64,000 nt of DNA. Origin: Nymphaea colorata (Eukaryota; Streptophyta; Magnoliopsida; Nymphaeales; Nymphaeaceae). Below are positions 1 through 11,136 of this stretch, piece after piece. The position numbers were made by a program, and so were the translations under genes. Location: assembly GCF_008831285.2 (NCBI RefSeq), contig NC_045141.1, forward strand, positions 13,752,106 through 13,816,105. The letters are read 5' to 3'. Numbering within the stretch: position 1 is the stretch's first letter; every line of letters starts with the position of its first letter. The notes beneath the pieces were generated by a model. That model was not told the DNA's origin. It made no database searches and saw only the letters and a list, made by a program, of their open reading frames with translations.

Positions 1-297
1 GAGGGCAGGGCATAGTTGAGAGAGAATCAAGAGGCCGTGATCATCTAGTTGCTTCCCAAGTTTAGACATCCAACCGGAATAGACAATCTCAATTTTAGCC
101 AGGTTCTTAAAGCGGTTACAGAGGGAAGTTAGGGCAGAGTTAGCAGGGTTCAAGCCACACCCAACCCTGAGAAACTCCCTCCGCTCTCTTTCCAACTCAT
201 AGAGGCGTTTACATGCAAGAGATGCAGAATTTTGATCTCGGGTTTTCTTAATCCTTCGCAGAATTCCCCAAACCAATTGATCTGGCAACACTTCCAT
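1..297 (-). CDS. F-box/LRR-type protein, N-terminal 99 codons (3' end outside window)
   Basis: An uninterrupted frame starts at ATG 297-295 and runs off the left edge with no stop. Residues about 2-35 read as an F-box: it begins MEVLPDQLVWGILRRI, followed by SLACKRLYELERERREFL. After this comes CGLNPANSALTSL and then a segment ending YSGWMSKLGKQLDDHGL, which looks like the start of leucine-rich repeats as in plant F-box/LRR (RNI-like) proteins. Known F-box proteins bind SKP1/ASK and form the substrate-binding part of SCF ubiquitin ligases; the target here is unknown. The ATG is chosen because the F-box starts immediately after it and the frame is clean. A copia element sits about 105 bp upstream in the same orientation. 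Family assignment is from remembered similarity, not a search; the coding reading itself is secure. Confidence 0.82.
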   Translation of the reverse strand, partial: MEVLPDQLVWGILRRIKKTRDQNSASLACKRLYELERERREFLRVGCGLNPANSALTSLCNRFKNLAKIEIVYSGWMSKLGKQLDDHGLLILSQLCPAL

Positions 298-401
298 GGA
301 AGAAAAATAGAAACGATCTCAGATTCCTTGCCGACCCTGTTCTTCCCTAAATTCTGTAACGACCCAAGCGGATATCTTGGTCCTTCTTACGGTTTTACAA
401 T
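298..401 (-). promoter_or_regulatory. Remaining proximal 5' leader of the F-box gene
   Basis: These 104 bp are all that is left of the original upstream sequence between the F-box ATG and the copia-1 insertion point. No TATA-like sequence is obvious here, so it is probably 5' UTR. The rest of the original upstream region now lies beyond 5428. Confidence 0.5.
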
Positions 402-406
402 AGAAT
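402..406. repeat. copia-1 target-site duplication, left copy
   Basis: The sequence agaat directly flanks the left LTR and is repeated at 5424-5428 after the right LTR. Confidence 0.92.
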
Positions 407-770
407 TAATAGAACTTGGTATTTTGGTAAAGAGAGAGGAATAAGAATGGAAATTATGATGTATAGAGGTTCGGTGATTAACACCTACGTCCTCTCTCTC
501 ATGTATACATTCAATCGTGTATATTATGAGGTTCCACTATAGTATTTATATGAATTTCATTACAACGGTAAGCCATCATTTGACTTTGCAAGTGTAGCAC
601 TTATTTCCTTCTTTGGTTTATCTTTACCGTTCTCATTCCTTTCTTCAAATGAACCGTTGGTGGAGTTGCCTTCACTCGTTGATTGCATTCCATATTTGTT
701 GCCATGTGTATTGCCTTGCATGAGAGCTTCTTGCCTTGAATTGCCATGTGGCTTACCATGTGTCTCAACA
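407..770 (-). repeat. copia-1 3' LTR
   Basis: This 364-bp direct repeat of 5060-5423 is the downstream LTR. On the minus strand it starts TGTTGAGACA and ends CTATTA, so the termini are TG...TA rather than TG...CA. A TATA-like box (TATAAATA, minus strand) lies at 543-550. Because the F-box ATG is only about 110 bp downstream, transcripts starting in this LTR would read into the F-box gene. Confidence 0.93.
543..550 (-). promoter_or_regulatory. TATA-like box in copia-1 3' LTR
   Basis: TATAAATA on the minus strand, 246 bp upstream of the F-box ATG. The other LTR has a related TATATATA at the same place. The role is inferred from sequence and position only. Confidence 0.4.
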
Positions 771-782
771 TCCCCTCGCAAA
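771..782 (-). other. copia-1 polypurine tract
   Basis: A purine-rich stretch (GCGAGGGGA on the minus strand) abuts the 3' LTR, the position where plus-strand DNA synthesis is primed in LTR retrotransposons. Confidence 0.7.
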
Positions 783-2216
783 CCCAATGGTCCAGGAAGG
801 ACGTTGAGTTTGAATTGTAACTGTTGAAACCGAGTGGTCGGTAACGGCTTGGTAAGAATGTCAGTAATTTGATGTGAAGATGGGACATGTTTAACAAGAA
901 TTTGGCCTTTGAAAATTCAATCTCGAACAAAATGAACATCCAACTCAACATGTTAACTCCGTGAGTGAAAAACTGGATGAGCTGCCATGTAGGTGGCGCT
1001 GACATTGTCACACCATAGGATTGGAGTAGAGGGAAGTGAGATGAATAATTCTTGCAATAGATATTGGATCCAGACAAGTTCTGCAGTTGTATTGGAGACT
1101 GAGCGATACTCGGCTTCTAAGCTAGACCTAGCAACTGTATGTAGCTTTTTGGAGCTCCATGACAGAATATTTGGTCCTAAAAATATTGTATATCCTCTTG
1201 CAGATTTTCGATCATCAGGGCATCCTGCCCAATCCGCATCAGAGTAGGCTGATAAAGTGAGATCAGAAGAAGGTCGGATCTTGAGACCAAAGTGGATAGT
1301 GCCTTTGACATATCTTAAGATTCGTTTAACTGCACTCCAATGGTCCAAGGTTGGTTTTTGCATATATTGACACACTTTGTTGACGGCATACGAGATGTTC
1401 GGTCTGGTCAAAGTCAAGTATTGTAATGCACCTACGATACTTCTATATTCAGTGGGATTGTGATATGTAGAAGCCATCCCTTGAGCTAGAGGCTTGGACG
1501 TTGACATGGGAGTTGAAGCAATCTTGGCGCCTACCATGTTTGTCCGGTGAAGCAGTTCAAGGCAATATTTTTGCTGACTTAGAAGAAGCCCATCATGGGT
1601 ATAGTGTGCTTCAAGCCCTAGAAAATAATGTAGCCTGCCAAGATCTTTGAGAGTAAAATTTTGTCCAAGACTAGTTATTAAAGCTGCAATAAACTTGTTA
1701 GAGTTACCTGTAATTAAAATGTCATCAATGTAGACAAGAATAAAGATGATAATATGTTGATGTTTGTAAATAAATAGTGATGTGTCAGTTTTGGAAGTAT
1801 GAGAACCGTGTGAAAGCAGAGCATGACTTAATTTTTGATACCAAGCTCTAGGAGCTTGCTTGAGGCCATAAATAGCTTTTTGAAGTTTACAAACGAGATT
1901 GTCACCTTTTTTGAAACCAGGAGGTTGTTCCATAAAAACATTTTCATTGAGTTGTCCATGAAGACATGCATTGTGAACATCTAATTGGCGTATTTCTCAC
2001 TTGAAAGAGATGGCAAGAGCAAGAATGGTTCTGATAGTGGTTGGTTTGACAACTGGACTAAAGGTCTCAAAGTAGTCAATGCCTTCTTCTTCAGTATACC
2101 CTTTAGCTACTAATCATGCTTTGTGGCGCTCTATAGACCCATCTGCTTTATGCTTGATCTTGAAAACCCATTTGCATCCAATGATATTAGTCTGATTGGG
2201 TTGTGGGACAAGAACC
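783..2216 (-). pseudogene. copia-1 reverse transcriptase - RNase H, with stops
   Basis: One continuous minus-strand frame encodes the Ty1/copia RT and RNase H. Visible motifs are ERHKA and [11 protein letters not shown] at the RT start, GLKQAPRAWYQKL, the active site LVYIDDILITG, and the RNase H signatures SDADWAGCPDDRKSARGY, SSLEAEYR and LWCDN. Stops lie near 2116 (after ERHKA), near 1998 (where Trp is usual), at 953 and near 917. The frame then continues through the polypurine tract into the LTR and ends at 560. The aspartates of the YxDD box and RNase H are kept, so decay is recent, but the protein cannot be made in full. Confidence 0.9.
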
Positions 2217-2380
2217 CAAATGCGGTTCGAGATGAGGGCTTTGTATTATGAGAGCATGGCATTCATCCAATTTGGGTCTGTCTTGGCTTGGTGATAAGTT
2301 TTGGGTTCTTGTTGAGTGATCTTTTGTCCAACTAGTGTCATAGGTAGAGGGTGGCAAGTAGAGGTAAACACTTTCGGTAC

Positions 2381-3742
2381 TCATATCCCATTCATAGATC
2401 GAGTTACCATAGTGTGTGTCCTTACTAATGGAATAGGGTCAGTGGGAGATGGTAGGTCTGGATCTATGGGTTGACCCATTTCTGGTTCATTTGAAGAGCT
2501 TTGGGTTAGATCATGGTCTGAATCCATTCTCTCACTAGTTGGTATAGAAGGAGGTTGAGCAGATTGAAAAACGTTCTCTTGCGTAGGTTTGTCTTGTAAA
2601 ATAATAGGTGTTGGCACTACTATAGAGATGCGTTTTGATGGCGTCGAAGAGGTAGAAGAGTTATGTGTAGGCTCATTACTAAAGAGAAATTGATTTTCAT
2701 TGAAAACAACGTGCCTAGATATCAAGGTTTTGCCACTTTTCCTATTATAACACAAATATCCTTTGTGTTTATTGCTATAACCAATGAAGATATGTTCTTC
2801 AGACTTGAAATCTAATTTATTTTTGCGATAGTCTTTTAAATATGGAAAACAAGAGCAACCAAAGACTTTAAGAAACTTGTAGTTTGGCGAACTGCTATAT
2901 AGTTTTTCAAAAGGACTCTTACAACCTGAAATATAAGAAGGAAGTCGATTTATTAGATACACTGCAGTAGCAAAAGCACTAGACCAAAATTTTTGAGGCA
3001 TGTTTGAATGACTTAGTAGACAAAGTCCAGTCTCTACAATATGTCTATGGTTGCGTTCAGCTGCTCCATTTTGTTCATGTATGTGTGGACAAGATACTCT
3101 ATGTGAAATTCCAGCACTATCAGGAATGCCTTTCAAAGCCATATACTCACCACCACCATCGGACTGGAAATATTTTATTTTTCTATCAAATAAATTTTCT
3201 GCTTTGTTTTTGAAATCTTTAAAAGCAGCAACAACATCAGACTTATGTACTAAAAAATAGATCCATGTGAACTTAGTATAAGCATCAATGAAATGAACAC
3301 AGAATCTATATCTATCAAAACTTAAGATAGCCGCAGGGCCCCAAACATCAGAATAAATCAGTTCTAAAGGTCTAGAAATTAAATGAGTTGAATCAGAAAA
3401 AGGAAGAGCATGTGATTTGCCCCATTGGCAATCAAAACAAATAGAGTTTGTAAACTGTCCATAATAAGGTAAACCAAAACGTTGCACGACTTGGCGAACA
3501 GTCTGATAGGCAGCATGTCCCAACCGGTTGTGCCATTGGTCCATCGATGTCTTTTCTCCTAGAAAGACATCTTTATTCTTGCATAGTTGTTTATTTGAAG
3601 TGCTTTCATCAAACGAGAATCGATAGAGTCCATTATGACTCGCCCCTCGAAAAAGCTCCTTCCTTGATACTAAGTCCTTCACAATGCAAAAATTAGGGTA
3701 AAATTCCATGAACACATTATTGTCATTAGTAAATTTGTGCAC
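2381..3742 (-). pseudogene. copia-1 integrase region
   Basis: The frame encodes a pre-integrase zinc-binding domain (HNRLGHAAY ... CFDCQWGKSH) and an integrase core. The acidic triad can be seen in IYSDVWGP, FQSDGGGEY and NGAAERNHRHIVE. The C-terminal linker ends TRSMNGI at 2381. It lies in a different frame from gag-protease because of a base lost in an A-run (T-run on the plus strand near 3753-3759). A further frame break near 2381 separates it from the RT part. Confidence 0.9.
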
Positions 3743-4961
3743 AGAAATAAGATTTTTTTGATATCAAGAACATGTAATATATTTTTCAAAAGAAAATTGG
3801 ATCCATTGGTAGAAAAATAGGAATAACCAGTATTGAAAATTTGCAAACCTGAACCATTGCCCACCCGTAAGCTTTCTTTCCCTTTGTATGGAGAATGAGT
3901 CCCAATGGAGCTTAGATCATTGCATACATGATGAGAAGCACCCGAATCTGGGTACCACGCAGCATCATCTATAACAGTAGAGTCCATATGTAAAGCATGA
4001 GGTGGCGAATGGGCCTTAGTTGCTGCTGAGGAAATCGATTGCTTGCCACCAGGTTTTATAAGTTTAAAACAAGTCTTTGCACTATGACCTGGTTTGTCAC
4101 AATATTGACATATCACTCGCCCCTTATTGAACTGACGTCCTCCTCCAACATTGTTGTATTTATTCCTCGGTTGTCCATTGCTCTTGGACTTGGAGAAATC
4201 ATATTTGCTAACATAATTGATTGACATGAGACCATTATCTATATTTTCATTTTCATTTTCTCCAAGTTGAGTCTCATGAGAAAGTAATAGGCTGTGAAGT
4301 TCGACCAATGTAAGAGGATCACTACGAGTGGCAATGGATGTTTTGAAAGCAGAGTATTCCTTGGGCAGAGCATGAAGAATATGTAACATCAAATCATCTT
4401 CAGCTATTGGTTTGGATGCCATCTTGAGTTGATGGCTGATCATATTGACTTTCTGGAACAGTTCGTCAATAGAGCTAGAACCTTTCTTTAGAGTGACAAG
4501 TTGTTCTTTCAGTTGCATTACTCTAGATCTAGAGTGAGCAGCATAAATATTCTTCAACACAGACCACACTTCATAAGATGTTCTCAGTCCAATAACTTCT
4601 GCATGCACAGGCTCAGATAAAGATGATATAATCCAGTCTAATAATAATTGATCTAATCTCATCCAATCAATATATTCTGGATTTATAGAAGTCATACCTT
4701 CTCCTTCGCCTTGACTAATGATGTATTGCGGAGGACACTTCCTTGATCCATCCACAAATCCACAAAGATTATATGTATTGAGTAATGGCAGAAATTGACT
4801 TTCCCATAGCAAAAAGTTCTCAGCCGTGAGTTTTACCAAAGGTAGTGCTGGAGACTCGTTGGAGCAGGAGCAACTTGTAAAAAAGTTGAGCTGAAATCAG
4901 TGTTACGTGGTTCAGCAGGCCTTGCGGATGATGAACCAGATGATGCACTAGATGCTGCCAT
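3679..4961 (-). pseudogene. copia-1 gag - protease, frameshifted
   Basis: Translation would start at ATG 4961-4959 (MAASSASSGSSSARP). A frameshift around 4833-4841 breaks the N-terminus from the main gag body, which starts KLTAENFLLWESQFLP and has the UBN2-type gag domain. A zinc knuckle CQYCDKPGHSAKTC follows near residue 245 of the main frame, then the aspartic protease motif YPDSGASHHVCND. The frame ends at 3679 after a second frameshift. The protein is the capsid precursor plus protease of a retrotransposon and is not functional as it stands. Confidence 0.9.
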
Positions 4962-5047
4962 TGTATGGGAGAACAAGACACGATTGAGTAGTTTCAACAA
5001 GGCCAAAGCTATACGAGGCCCAGGCAAATTAGTCCCTTAGGACGAAG

Positions 5048-5059
5048 GCTCTGATACCA
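5048..5059 (-). other. copia-1 primer binding site (initiator Met tRNA)
   Basis: TGGTATCAGAGC on the minus strand, immediately inside the 5' LTR. It complements the 3' end of plant initiator-Met tRNA, the usual primer for Ty1/copia elements. Confidence 0.92.
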
Positions 5060-5423
5060 TAATAGAACTTGGTATTTTGGTAAAGAGAGAGGAATAAGAA
5101 TGGAAATTATGATGTATAGAGGTTCGGTGATTAACACCTACGTCCTCTCTCTCATGTATACACTCAATCGTGTATATTATGAGGTTTCACTATAGTATAT
5201 ATATGAATTTCATTACAACGGTAAGCCATCATTTGACTTTACAAGTGTAGCACTTATTTCCTTCTTTGGTTTGTCTTTACCGTTGTCATTCTTTTCTTCA
5301 AATGAACCGTTGGTGGAGTTGCCTTCACTCGTTGATTGCATTCCATATTTGTTGCCATGTGTATTGCCTTGCATGAGAGCTTCTTGCCTTGAATTGCCAT
5401 GTGGCTTACCATGTGTCTCAACA
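5060..5423 (-). repeat. copia-1 5' LTR
   Basis: A 364-bp repeat of 407-770 with about seven substitutions and no indels. The outer end is followed by the target duplication agaat at 5424-5428. Confidence 0.93.
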
Positions 5424-5428
5424 AGAAT

Positions 5429-6240
5429 GAACTCCAGAACTTCAGCAAAAAGTTCACGAAGACTGAGAAGCTTAAGATGTATGAGATCCAATAACCATAA
5501 AATTTGACGAAGGAAGAACATAATCGGAAGGACGCCGGTGACCCCAAAATCAATTCCCTAGGATCAACGACTCAAACACCAAATTGTCTCAAATCTAGTT
5601 GTTTTGAGAATCGAAAGTTAGAAACCACCTTGTTCGCATAATCTGAAGCAAAAACACGAATCCAACACAGATGATCTATCAAAAAGAAGGAGAATACCTG
5701 AGAGAAAACAAAGGTTTGCACAGATTTCTTCTGCACATCGCTGCTTTAATACACCGTCCTTTTGTTTTCTTAGCGTTAACAGTGTAAAAAAAAAACAAAT
5801 GAGGAAAAAAAAAAGAAAATGCCACGCATTTACGTATGTATGCACGTAAATATCTATCAGGTGGTGACCTTGGTCAGACATCCGATGCCTATCTTTTGAA
5901 AATCTCGAGTTGTGGTAAAGAATTTAAAGCCAACTTGTGAAATTTAATGACCAAAATTTCATTAGCTTCTTTTGGACAAAAACCTCATAAAATAAAGAAA
6001 AAAAAGCAAATAAAGAGGACACGAGAGGACAAGAAGACGATAGAAAGAAACAAAGAAAGAAAATAAAAAACTACCAAAATGGTCCAATTAAGGTAAAAAT
6101 TCCATTTAAGCAACTTTCTGGGCCATAACATCACATTACGAGTCACATTTTTACGTCTTATTAGCCTCACCTTTATCGACAACTTCAAAGTATTTACTTT
6201 ACCTATTGTTTTTAACTCCAACTAAAGTATTAATTAACTT
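5429..6240 (-). promoter_or_regulatory. Displaced upstream region of the F-box gene
   Basis: Removing copia-1 joins this stretch directly to the F-box leader at 401, so it is the original promoter/5' UTR region, now about 5 kb away. No protein-coding exon is recognised. A possible 5' splice site (CAG then GTATTC, minus strand) near 5698, kept in the 48-kb copy, hints at a leader intron; this is inference. The part from about 5573 rightward recurs at 48218-48800. Confidence 0.45.
5573..6175. repeat. 600-bp dispersed repeat, copy 1 (F-box upstream region)
   Basis: This stretch and 48218-48800 align in the same orientation over their whole length with substitutions and small indels; shared anchors are caaattgtctcaaatctagt and gtaaaaattccatttaa. 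The left boundary is abrupt at caaacaccaaattg. It is either duplicated promoter sequence or an unrecognised element. Confidence 0.8.
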
Positions 6241-6819
6241 ATAGAAAAAGAAAATGATGCCCTTTTGTTCTTCGATTGTAAAGCACGTCGTACAATCATC
6301 GAAAAAGAAAATGAACCGACGACCAAGGTCCACTCCTCATTGAAAACCTACAGGCCCATGCTCAGGCCCGTGCTCAGCCACTGCCTGCTCTACAACCCTT
6401 TTTCCTTTGGCCAGTCGTCCTCATGAATTAATAACCATACTCTCAGCGTTATGTTATTCGTATGGCACAATACGGGCCCGTATCATGCAATATGTATTGC
6501 ATAGGTTTGAGAAACTTATATGATATGCTTGCAATACACGATACACTGTGTATTGATACATGTATATGGGTAACTTACCAACATGCTCGATTTGAAGTGA
6601 TCCCTTTGTTGCCTTCGCATGAAAGAGAGAGGAAATATTTTTGCACATTTTAACGAATTTAATATGTTTGTTTCTCACCTTTTTAGTATGGGTGAAAGAA
6701 TAGTTAGATGATGAAGGAAGATGATGCTTTGATAATTGGAACATTACATAGTTCATATGATAGATAATCTAGTAACCATGATGTTGTTTGGGAAGGGGAC
6801 ATTCAGGCTAGAAGAGGTA

Positions 6820-7300
6820 ACTGGTGCACCTTTATCATATGGAAGGAACATGAAGAGCTATTATGCTAGTGAAACCTCAAGCTGATAGACTTGCGGAGGA
6901 GGAAAGAGTTTGTAACAAAAATAAAGGAAAAAGTTTTCTAGACATGATTATTGAATTAAATCAAGAGGACTTAAGAAAGACCTTAATGAGGTATAGTGTT
7001 TTTTATTGTCATGAGAAAAGGTGTAACTGAAAATTTTGTAAAGCATCAAAGAAGGACCATGAGAATTGAAAGAAACAAAAGAAGTTTGTACCTCATCATG
7101 ATCTTCTTCTTCAATTGGTAAGATTGCATAAAAGAAGAATAGATTGGACATAAATGAAGATGAATACTTGCATGCAGCGGATCATGGATCTCTACCTTTA
7201 ATGGATTGCTGGATTTTGGACTTGGATGCATCACATATGGACCACACCGATAATGGTTTGATTTCTATAATCCATGTGGTGGAGAAACCAAACTTTAAAA
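6820..7300 (+). pseudogene. Old copia gag/protease relic in copy A
   Basis: Scattered frames read as a Ty1/copia gag end and protease: a zinc-knuckle remnant (FYCHEKRC then KFCKA), HHDLLLQLVRLHKRRIDWT, INEDEYLHAADHGSLP, and a protease-like CWILDLDASH where the usual motif is DSGAS. The glycine of the active site is lost, and frameshifts and stops are frequent. The same relic is in copies B and C, so it predates the block duplication. Confidence 0.65.
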
Positions 7301-8018
7301 ACTCATCGAGTCAACCTGGTGACCTGGGTGGCTTGGCTCGCCTCACCCCCCTAATGAGTCAACCCAGTAGTTTGACTCGTTTTGCTTTATTTTTCAATAT
7401 TTTACTACAAATTATAGCTGACACATGCTAAGATATAAGTTCCATTTGTTCCCATGAGGTATAATATATAAGTTCTATTTGTTATTTTATTAAAGGTACA
7501 AGTTCAGTTTGTTCAAAATCAAGCAATACTAATGAAATTGATTTGAGTTTTCTTAATGTTTTTGCATTGGACATGCTAGATTGCAACAATTCTTGGAGGA
7601 TCAACTAAGTTGTGATCTCACTTTATGTTAGTTTGACTTTTTTCAATCATATAAGTGAAAATAAGCCATTTTACAAACTTTTTATGTTTAAAATACAAGT
7701 TATATACTGTTCTTTGAAAAAGAAAATATTAACCTAACCAGTACAAGTCACCAAGTTGATCCGCAGAGTCATGAGTTGAGAATAGTCAAGTCCAGTCCTG
7801 AGTCACTGGGTTGTAAAACATTGGGAGAAACTGTCCTCTTAGGTAACAATGCTGAACTTTAAAGCTATTGGTATATGAACCATAAAAATTAAGATGTTTG
7901 GTGGAGCAGTGAAGAAGCTGGATGAAATTCAACATGTTGTAAACTTGAATAATATTCTAATTTGTATATCTAGGGTTCTTAGATGTGGCTGGATGGCAGT
8001 ACAAAATGTCAAATGATT
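7301..8018. other. AT-rich sequence of copy A without genes
   Basis: No coding potential is seen. It is rich in gagtca/tgactc words and matches the other two block copies. Confidence 0.5.
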
Positions 8019-8023
8019 CTATT
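8019..8023. repeat. copia-2 target-site duplication, left copy
   Basis: ctatt directly left of the LTR, repeated at 13177-13181. The unoccupied copies B (39505-39509) and C (62801-62805) carry the corresponding sequence once (aatag on their strand). Confidence 0.9.
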
Positions 8024-8227
8024 TGAGAAAGAAATCATGAGGAAAAGAGAGAAACAAAGAAGATGAATGAGTCAAAAGATTATGTGCATTTCATATACGT
8101 ATACAAGTTTATAGATATGTACAGATCCAAAAATCTTGGGATTGGAAGATCACAATCCTGTGTAAAAGAAAGATTATCTTGATTTTATCTTTCCTGAAAA
8201 TTAGGTTGCTGATTTTTCTCTCCGATA
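8024..8227 (-). repeat. copia-2 3' LTR
   Basis: Matches 12984-13176 including the block atccaaaaatcttgggattg. It is followed on the inside by the polypurine tract TTGAGGGGGAG (minus strand, about 8228-8238). Confidence 0.88.
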
Positions 8228-8354
8228 CTCCCCCTCAAGTTGGCGTGTGCAAATCTGAAACACCCAATTTGATTCTTAGATTTTGAAAAATGCCTCTCCC
8301 CAATGGTTTAGTGAAAATATCAGCTATTTGCAAACATGATGATACATGATGCGC

Positions 8355-8822
8355 CTAAATTATTCCTAGCTGAATTTTTTCTCTTACAAAGTGACAATCT
8401 AGCTCTATGTGTTTCGTTTTTTCATGAAAAACCGAATTTGCTGAAATATACAAAACTGCTTGATTGTCGCAATATAAATCAACTGGTTTATCATGACTCC
8501 ACCCCAAATCATTCAATAAAGCTTTTAACCAAACAACTTCACAAGTTGTTAAAGCCATTGCTCGGTTTTCTGCCTCAGCAGAAGATTTAGCAATAGTAGT
8601 ATACTTCTTTGACTTCCAAGAGATAGTACTATTTCCTAAGAACACAATATGTCCACTAACTGATTTACGAGTGGTGGGACAACTAGCCCAATCTGAGTCA
8701 CAGTAAGCCCTCAACTGTTTTGCACTTGATGATGATAAAAATATTCCTTTTGTTGGTGATGACTTCAAATACTTCAATACTCTAAGTGCTTCTTCATAGT
8801 GTGTAGTTCGTGGCGATTGCAT
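8355..8822 (-). pseudogene. copia-2 RNase H
   Basis: The frame shows YCDSDWASCPTTRKSVSGH, SSAEAENRAMA (Glu kept, usual Tyr changed to Asn) and LYCDNQAV, followed by HEKTKHIELDCHFVREK. These are the RNase H acidic residues of Ty1/copia pol. It is separated from the RT frame by stops between 8823 and 8930. Confidence 0.88.
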
Positions 8823-8930
8823 GAACTGAATACATTATGTCTGGTCGAGTAATAGTTAAATAAATCAAACGTCCGACCAACCTCCATATTTAGCTGGATC
8901 TTTCAGTGAAATACCATCATTTGAAGTTAA

Positions 8931-9633
8931 TCACAATTTTTGCTCCATTGAAAAGTCCATAGGCTTGGCTCTTAGCAAACCTGCATCATTAAGAATATCC
9001 ACGATATATTTTCTTTGACTTATAAATATTCTTGATGGCGCTTTTGCAACTTCTATACCAAGAAGGTACTTAAGTATTTTCAAGTCCTTAATATGAAATT
9101 TCGAATGTAAATATTGCTTAACTGAAGCAATTCCTGGTTCATCATTTCCTGCAATGATAAGATCGTCAACATAGACAAGAACAACAATAAATTGTTTTTC
9201 ATGTTTTCGAGTAAAGAGAGTGTAGTCAGCAGATGATTGAATGAAACCAACGCCTTTAAGTGCTGATAACAGCTTGTGATACCAGTTGCGAGGTGCTTGA
9301 TTGAGTCCATATAGAGACTTTTGAAGACGACACACTTTATTACTTGAATACTCCCCCTGTCATGTATATTTCTTCATGTAATTCTCCATATATAAATGCA
9401 TTACTCACATCCATTTGATATAAGTACCATACTTGAATAGAAGCAAGAGCAAGAAGCATGTGCATGGTTATTAATTTTGCAACCAAAGCAAATGTCTCAT
9501 GATAATCAATGCCTTCGAGTTGAGTGTACCCTTTAGCGACAAGTCTGGCTTTGTAGCGTTCAATACTTTTATCTGATCGTAATTTTATCTTATAAACCCA
9601 ATAACAACTAATTGGATGTTTGTTTGGGGGCAA
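8931..9633 (-). pseudogene. copia-2 reverse transcriptase, frameshifted
   Basis: The N-terminal half (9340-9633) has [36 protein letters not shown] and [15 protein letters not shown] frameshift near 9340-9355 leads into the second half (8931-9335) with CRLQKSLYGLNQAPRNWYHK and the active site LVYVDDLIIAG. The aspartates are intact but the frame is broken. Confidence 0.88.
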
Positions 9634-9645
9634 AGTAGTAATAGA

Positions 9646-10356
9646 TCATATACTGTTTTGTTCAAGAGCCTGAATCTCATCAGCCATAGAACTTCGCCAA
9701 TGTTGGTACTTTACCACTTTCGCATACGAGCTAGGTTCAACATCACTCATGATAGAGGTTAAAAAGGCATAATGAGATTTAGAGAATTTGTGAACAGGTA
9801 AATAATTGTGTATGAGATAACGTGTACCTAAGGATTGCTTAGTTGAAGTAGATTTCTTAGGAGGTGAACTTGTAACCATCACATTGGAACACACATAGTC
9901 TTGAAGATAGAATGGTGAATGATGAGTATGGCTAGATCGGTGTAGAGCAAGTGAGTTTGGAGGAGGTGGATCATCTGACATAGGCCGATGATCTGAAACA
10001 TAAGAGACTGGCTGATTTTGGTCATTGTTGATGGAATCGAGGGGTTGAATGGTCAATAGCAGGGAAGAATTTGCTGGAACATCATTCTCACACAATGACA
10101 TATATTTCTCGCCAAGGTAATCTTTTGAGAGTGAGGCAAAACAACATTGTTCAAATCATTTGTATGGCATTTTTTGGTTAGAAATGGAAAATTATCCTCA
10201 AGAAAAGATATATCTATGCTTGTAAAAATTTGTTTGGTATCCAAATCATATACACGGTACCCTTTTTGATTTTGAGGGTAACTGACAAAAACACATTTGT
10301 GTGCACGTGATGAAAACTTATGCATTGAGTTTAAATTTTTTGGCATAACACAAGCA
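9646..10356 (-). pseudogene. copia-2 integrase C-terminus and linker
   Basis: Two overlapping minus frames carry the end of integrase and the low-complexity linker before RT: FSSRAHKCVFVSYPQNQKGY, then serine/proline-rich sequence ending FLTSIMSDVEPSSYAK. A frameshift lies at about 10053-10101. Confidence 0.75.
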
Positions 10357-11061
10357 TTAAACACACAAATCTTCATAATTGGGCTCTTTATTAAAAAGAA
10401 GTTCAAATGAAGACTTGTCATTTAAAAGAGTTGACGACATTCTATTAATTAAAAAAATTTCTGCCAAAATACATTCACCCCAAAAAGTAATCGGGAGATT
10501 TGCTTGAAACCTAAGTGCTTGTACAACCTCTAGCAGATGACGATGCTGCCTCTCAGCATGTCCATTTTGTTGAGGAGTTCCAACACATGAGTTTTGATGT
10601 TCTATGCCATGATCATGAAAATATGCTTGCATATTATGAGCTGTAAATTCAGCACCATTATCACTTCGAACACATTTCACATGAGTATTGAATTAAGTAA
10701 ACACCATGGCACAAAAACGAGTTAAGCAAGAAAATGTTTCAGATTTGAACCTAATCAATAAAACCCAAGTAGATCGTGTAAAATCATGTACGATGGTGAG
10801 GAAATAATGTGTTCATATGTGTGATGGTGTGGCATATCCTCCCCAAATATCACAGATAATCAAGTTGAAAGGATCACTTGCTCTACTAATATTAGTGGGA
10901 AACGTTGAACGAGTGAACTTAGCTCTAAGACACGCATCACAAGGAGAATCGTGTTTGGAAACAAAAATGTTTTCGTTTAATGAAAAAGTCTTATCAAAAG
11001 AAGGATGTACAAGTCTCATATGCCATATATTAGCTGCCTTATTAGTAGGAGAAACAAGCAA
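10357..11061 (-). pseudogene. copia-2 integrase core
   Basis: The zinc-binding domain (HMRLVHPSF ... CDACLRAKF) and first catalytic Asp (LIICDIWGG) lie in 10813-11061. The remaining triad (CVRSDNGAEF, NGHAERQHRHLLE) lies in 10357-10680. Sequence between them is disrupted by stops. This is a recognisable but broken retroviral-type integrase. Confidence 0.87.
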
Positions 11062-11136
11062 AGCATGTGAAGTAGACAGAAGAAGAAGATGGTAAAGTCC
11101 ACCGCTTAAATTACCTACTCCAATCAGCTTCCTCGA

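Larger units (their letters stand above)
407..5423 (-). mobile_element. copia-1: complete-structure Ty1/copia retrotransposon, coding-dead
   Basis: The element has two 364-bp LTRs, a 5-bp target duplication (agaat at 402-406 and 5424-5428), a primer binding site matching initiator-Met tRNA, and a polypurine tract next to the 3' LTR. The internal order on the minus strand is gag, protease, integrase, reverse transcriptase, RNase H, the Ty1/copia order. I count seven differences between the LTRs, so the insertion is recent, yet gag-pol carries frameshifts and several stops. Many stops are TGG or CGA codons turned into TAG/TGA, as expected from C-to-T decay of methylated DNA. It lies in sense orientation upstream of the F-box gene. 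Confidence 0.95.
6240..8018 (-). repeat. Duplicated block copy A, distal segment (inverted)
   Basis: The reverse complement of about 6820-8018 matches 62790-63990 (copy C) and 39480-40480 (copy B). Near 6320-6440 there is a separate dispersed motif (gaccaaggtccactcctcat) seen again near 31900, 55200 and, inverted, 21265. It is cut at 8019-8023 by copia-2; the sequence resumes at 13182. Confidence 0.8.
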
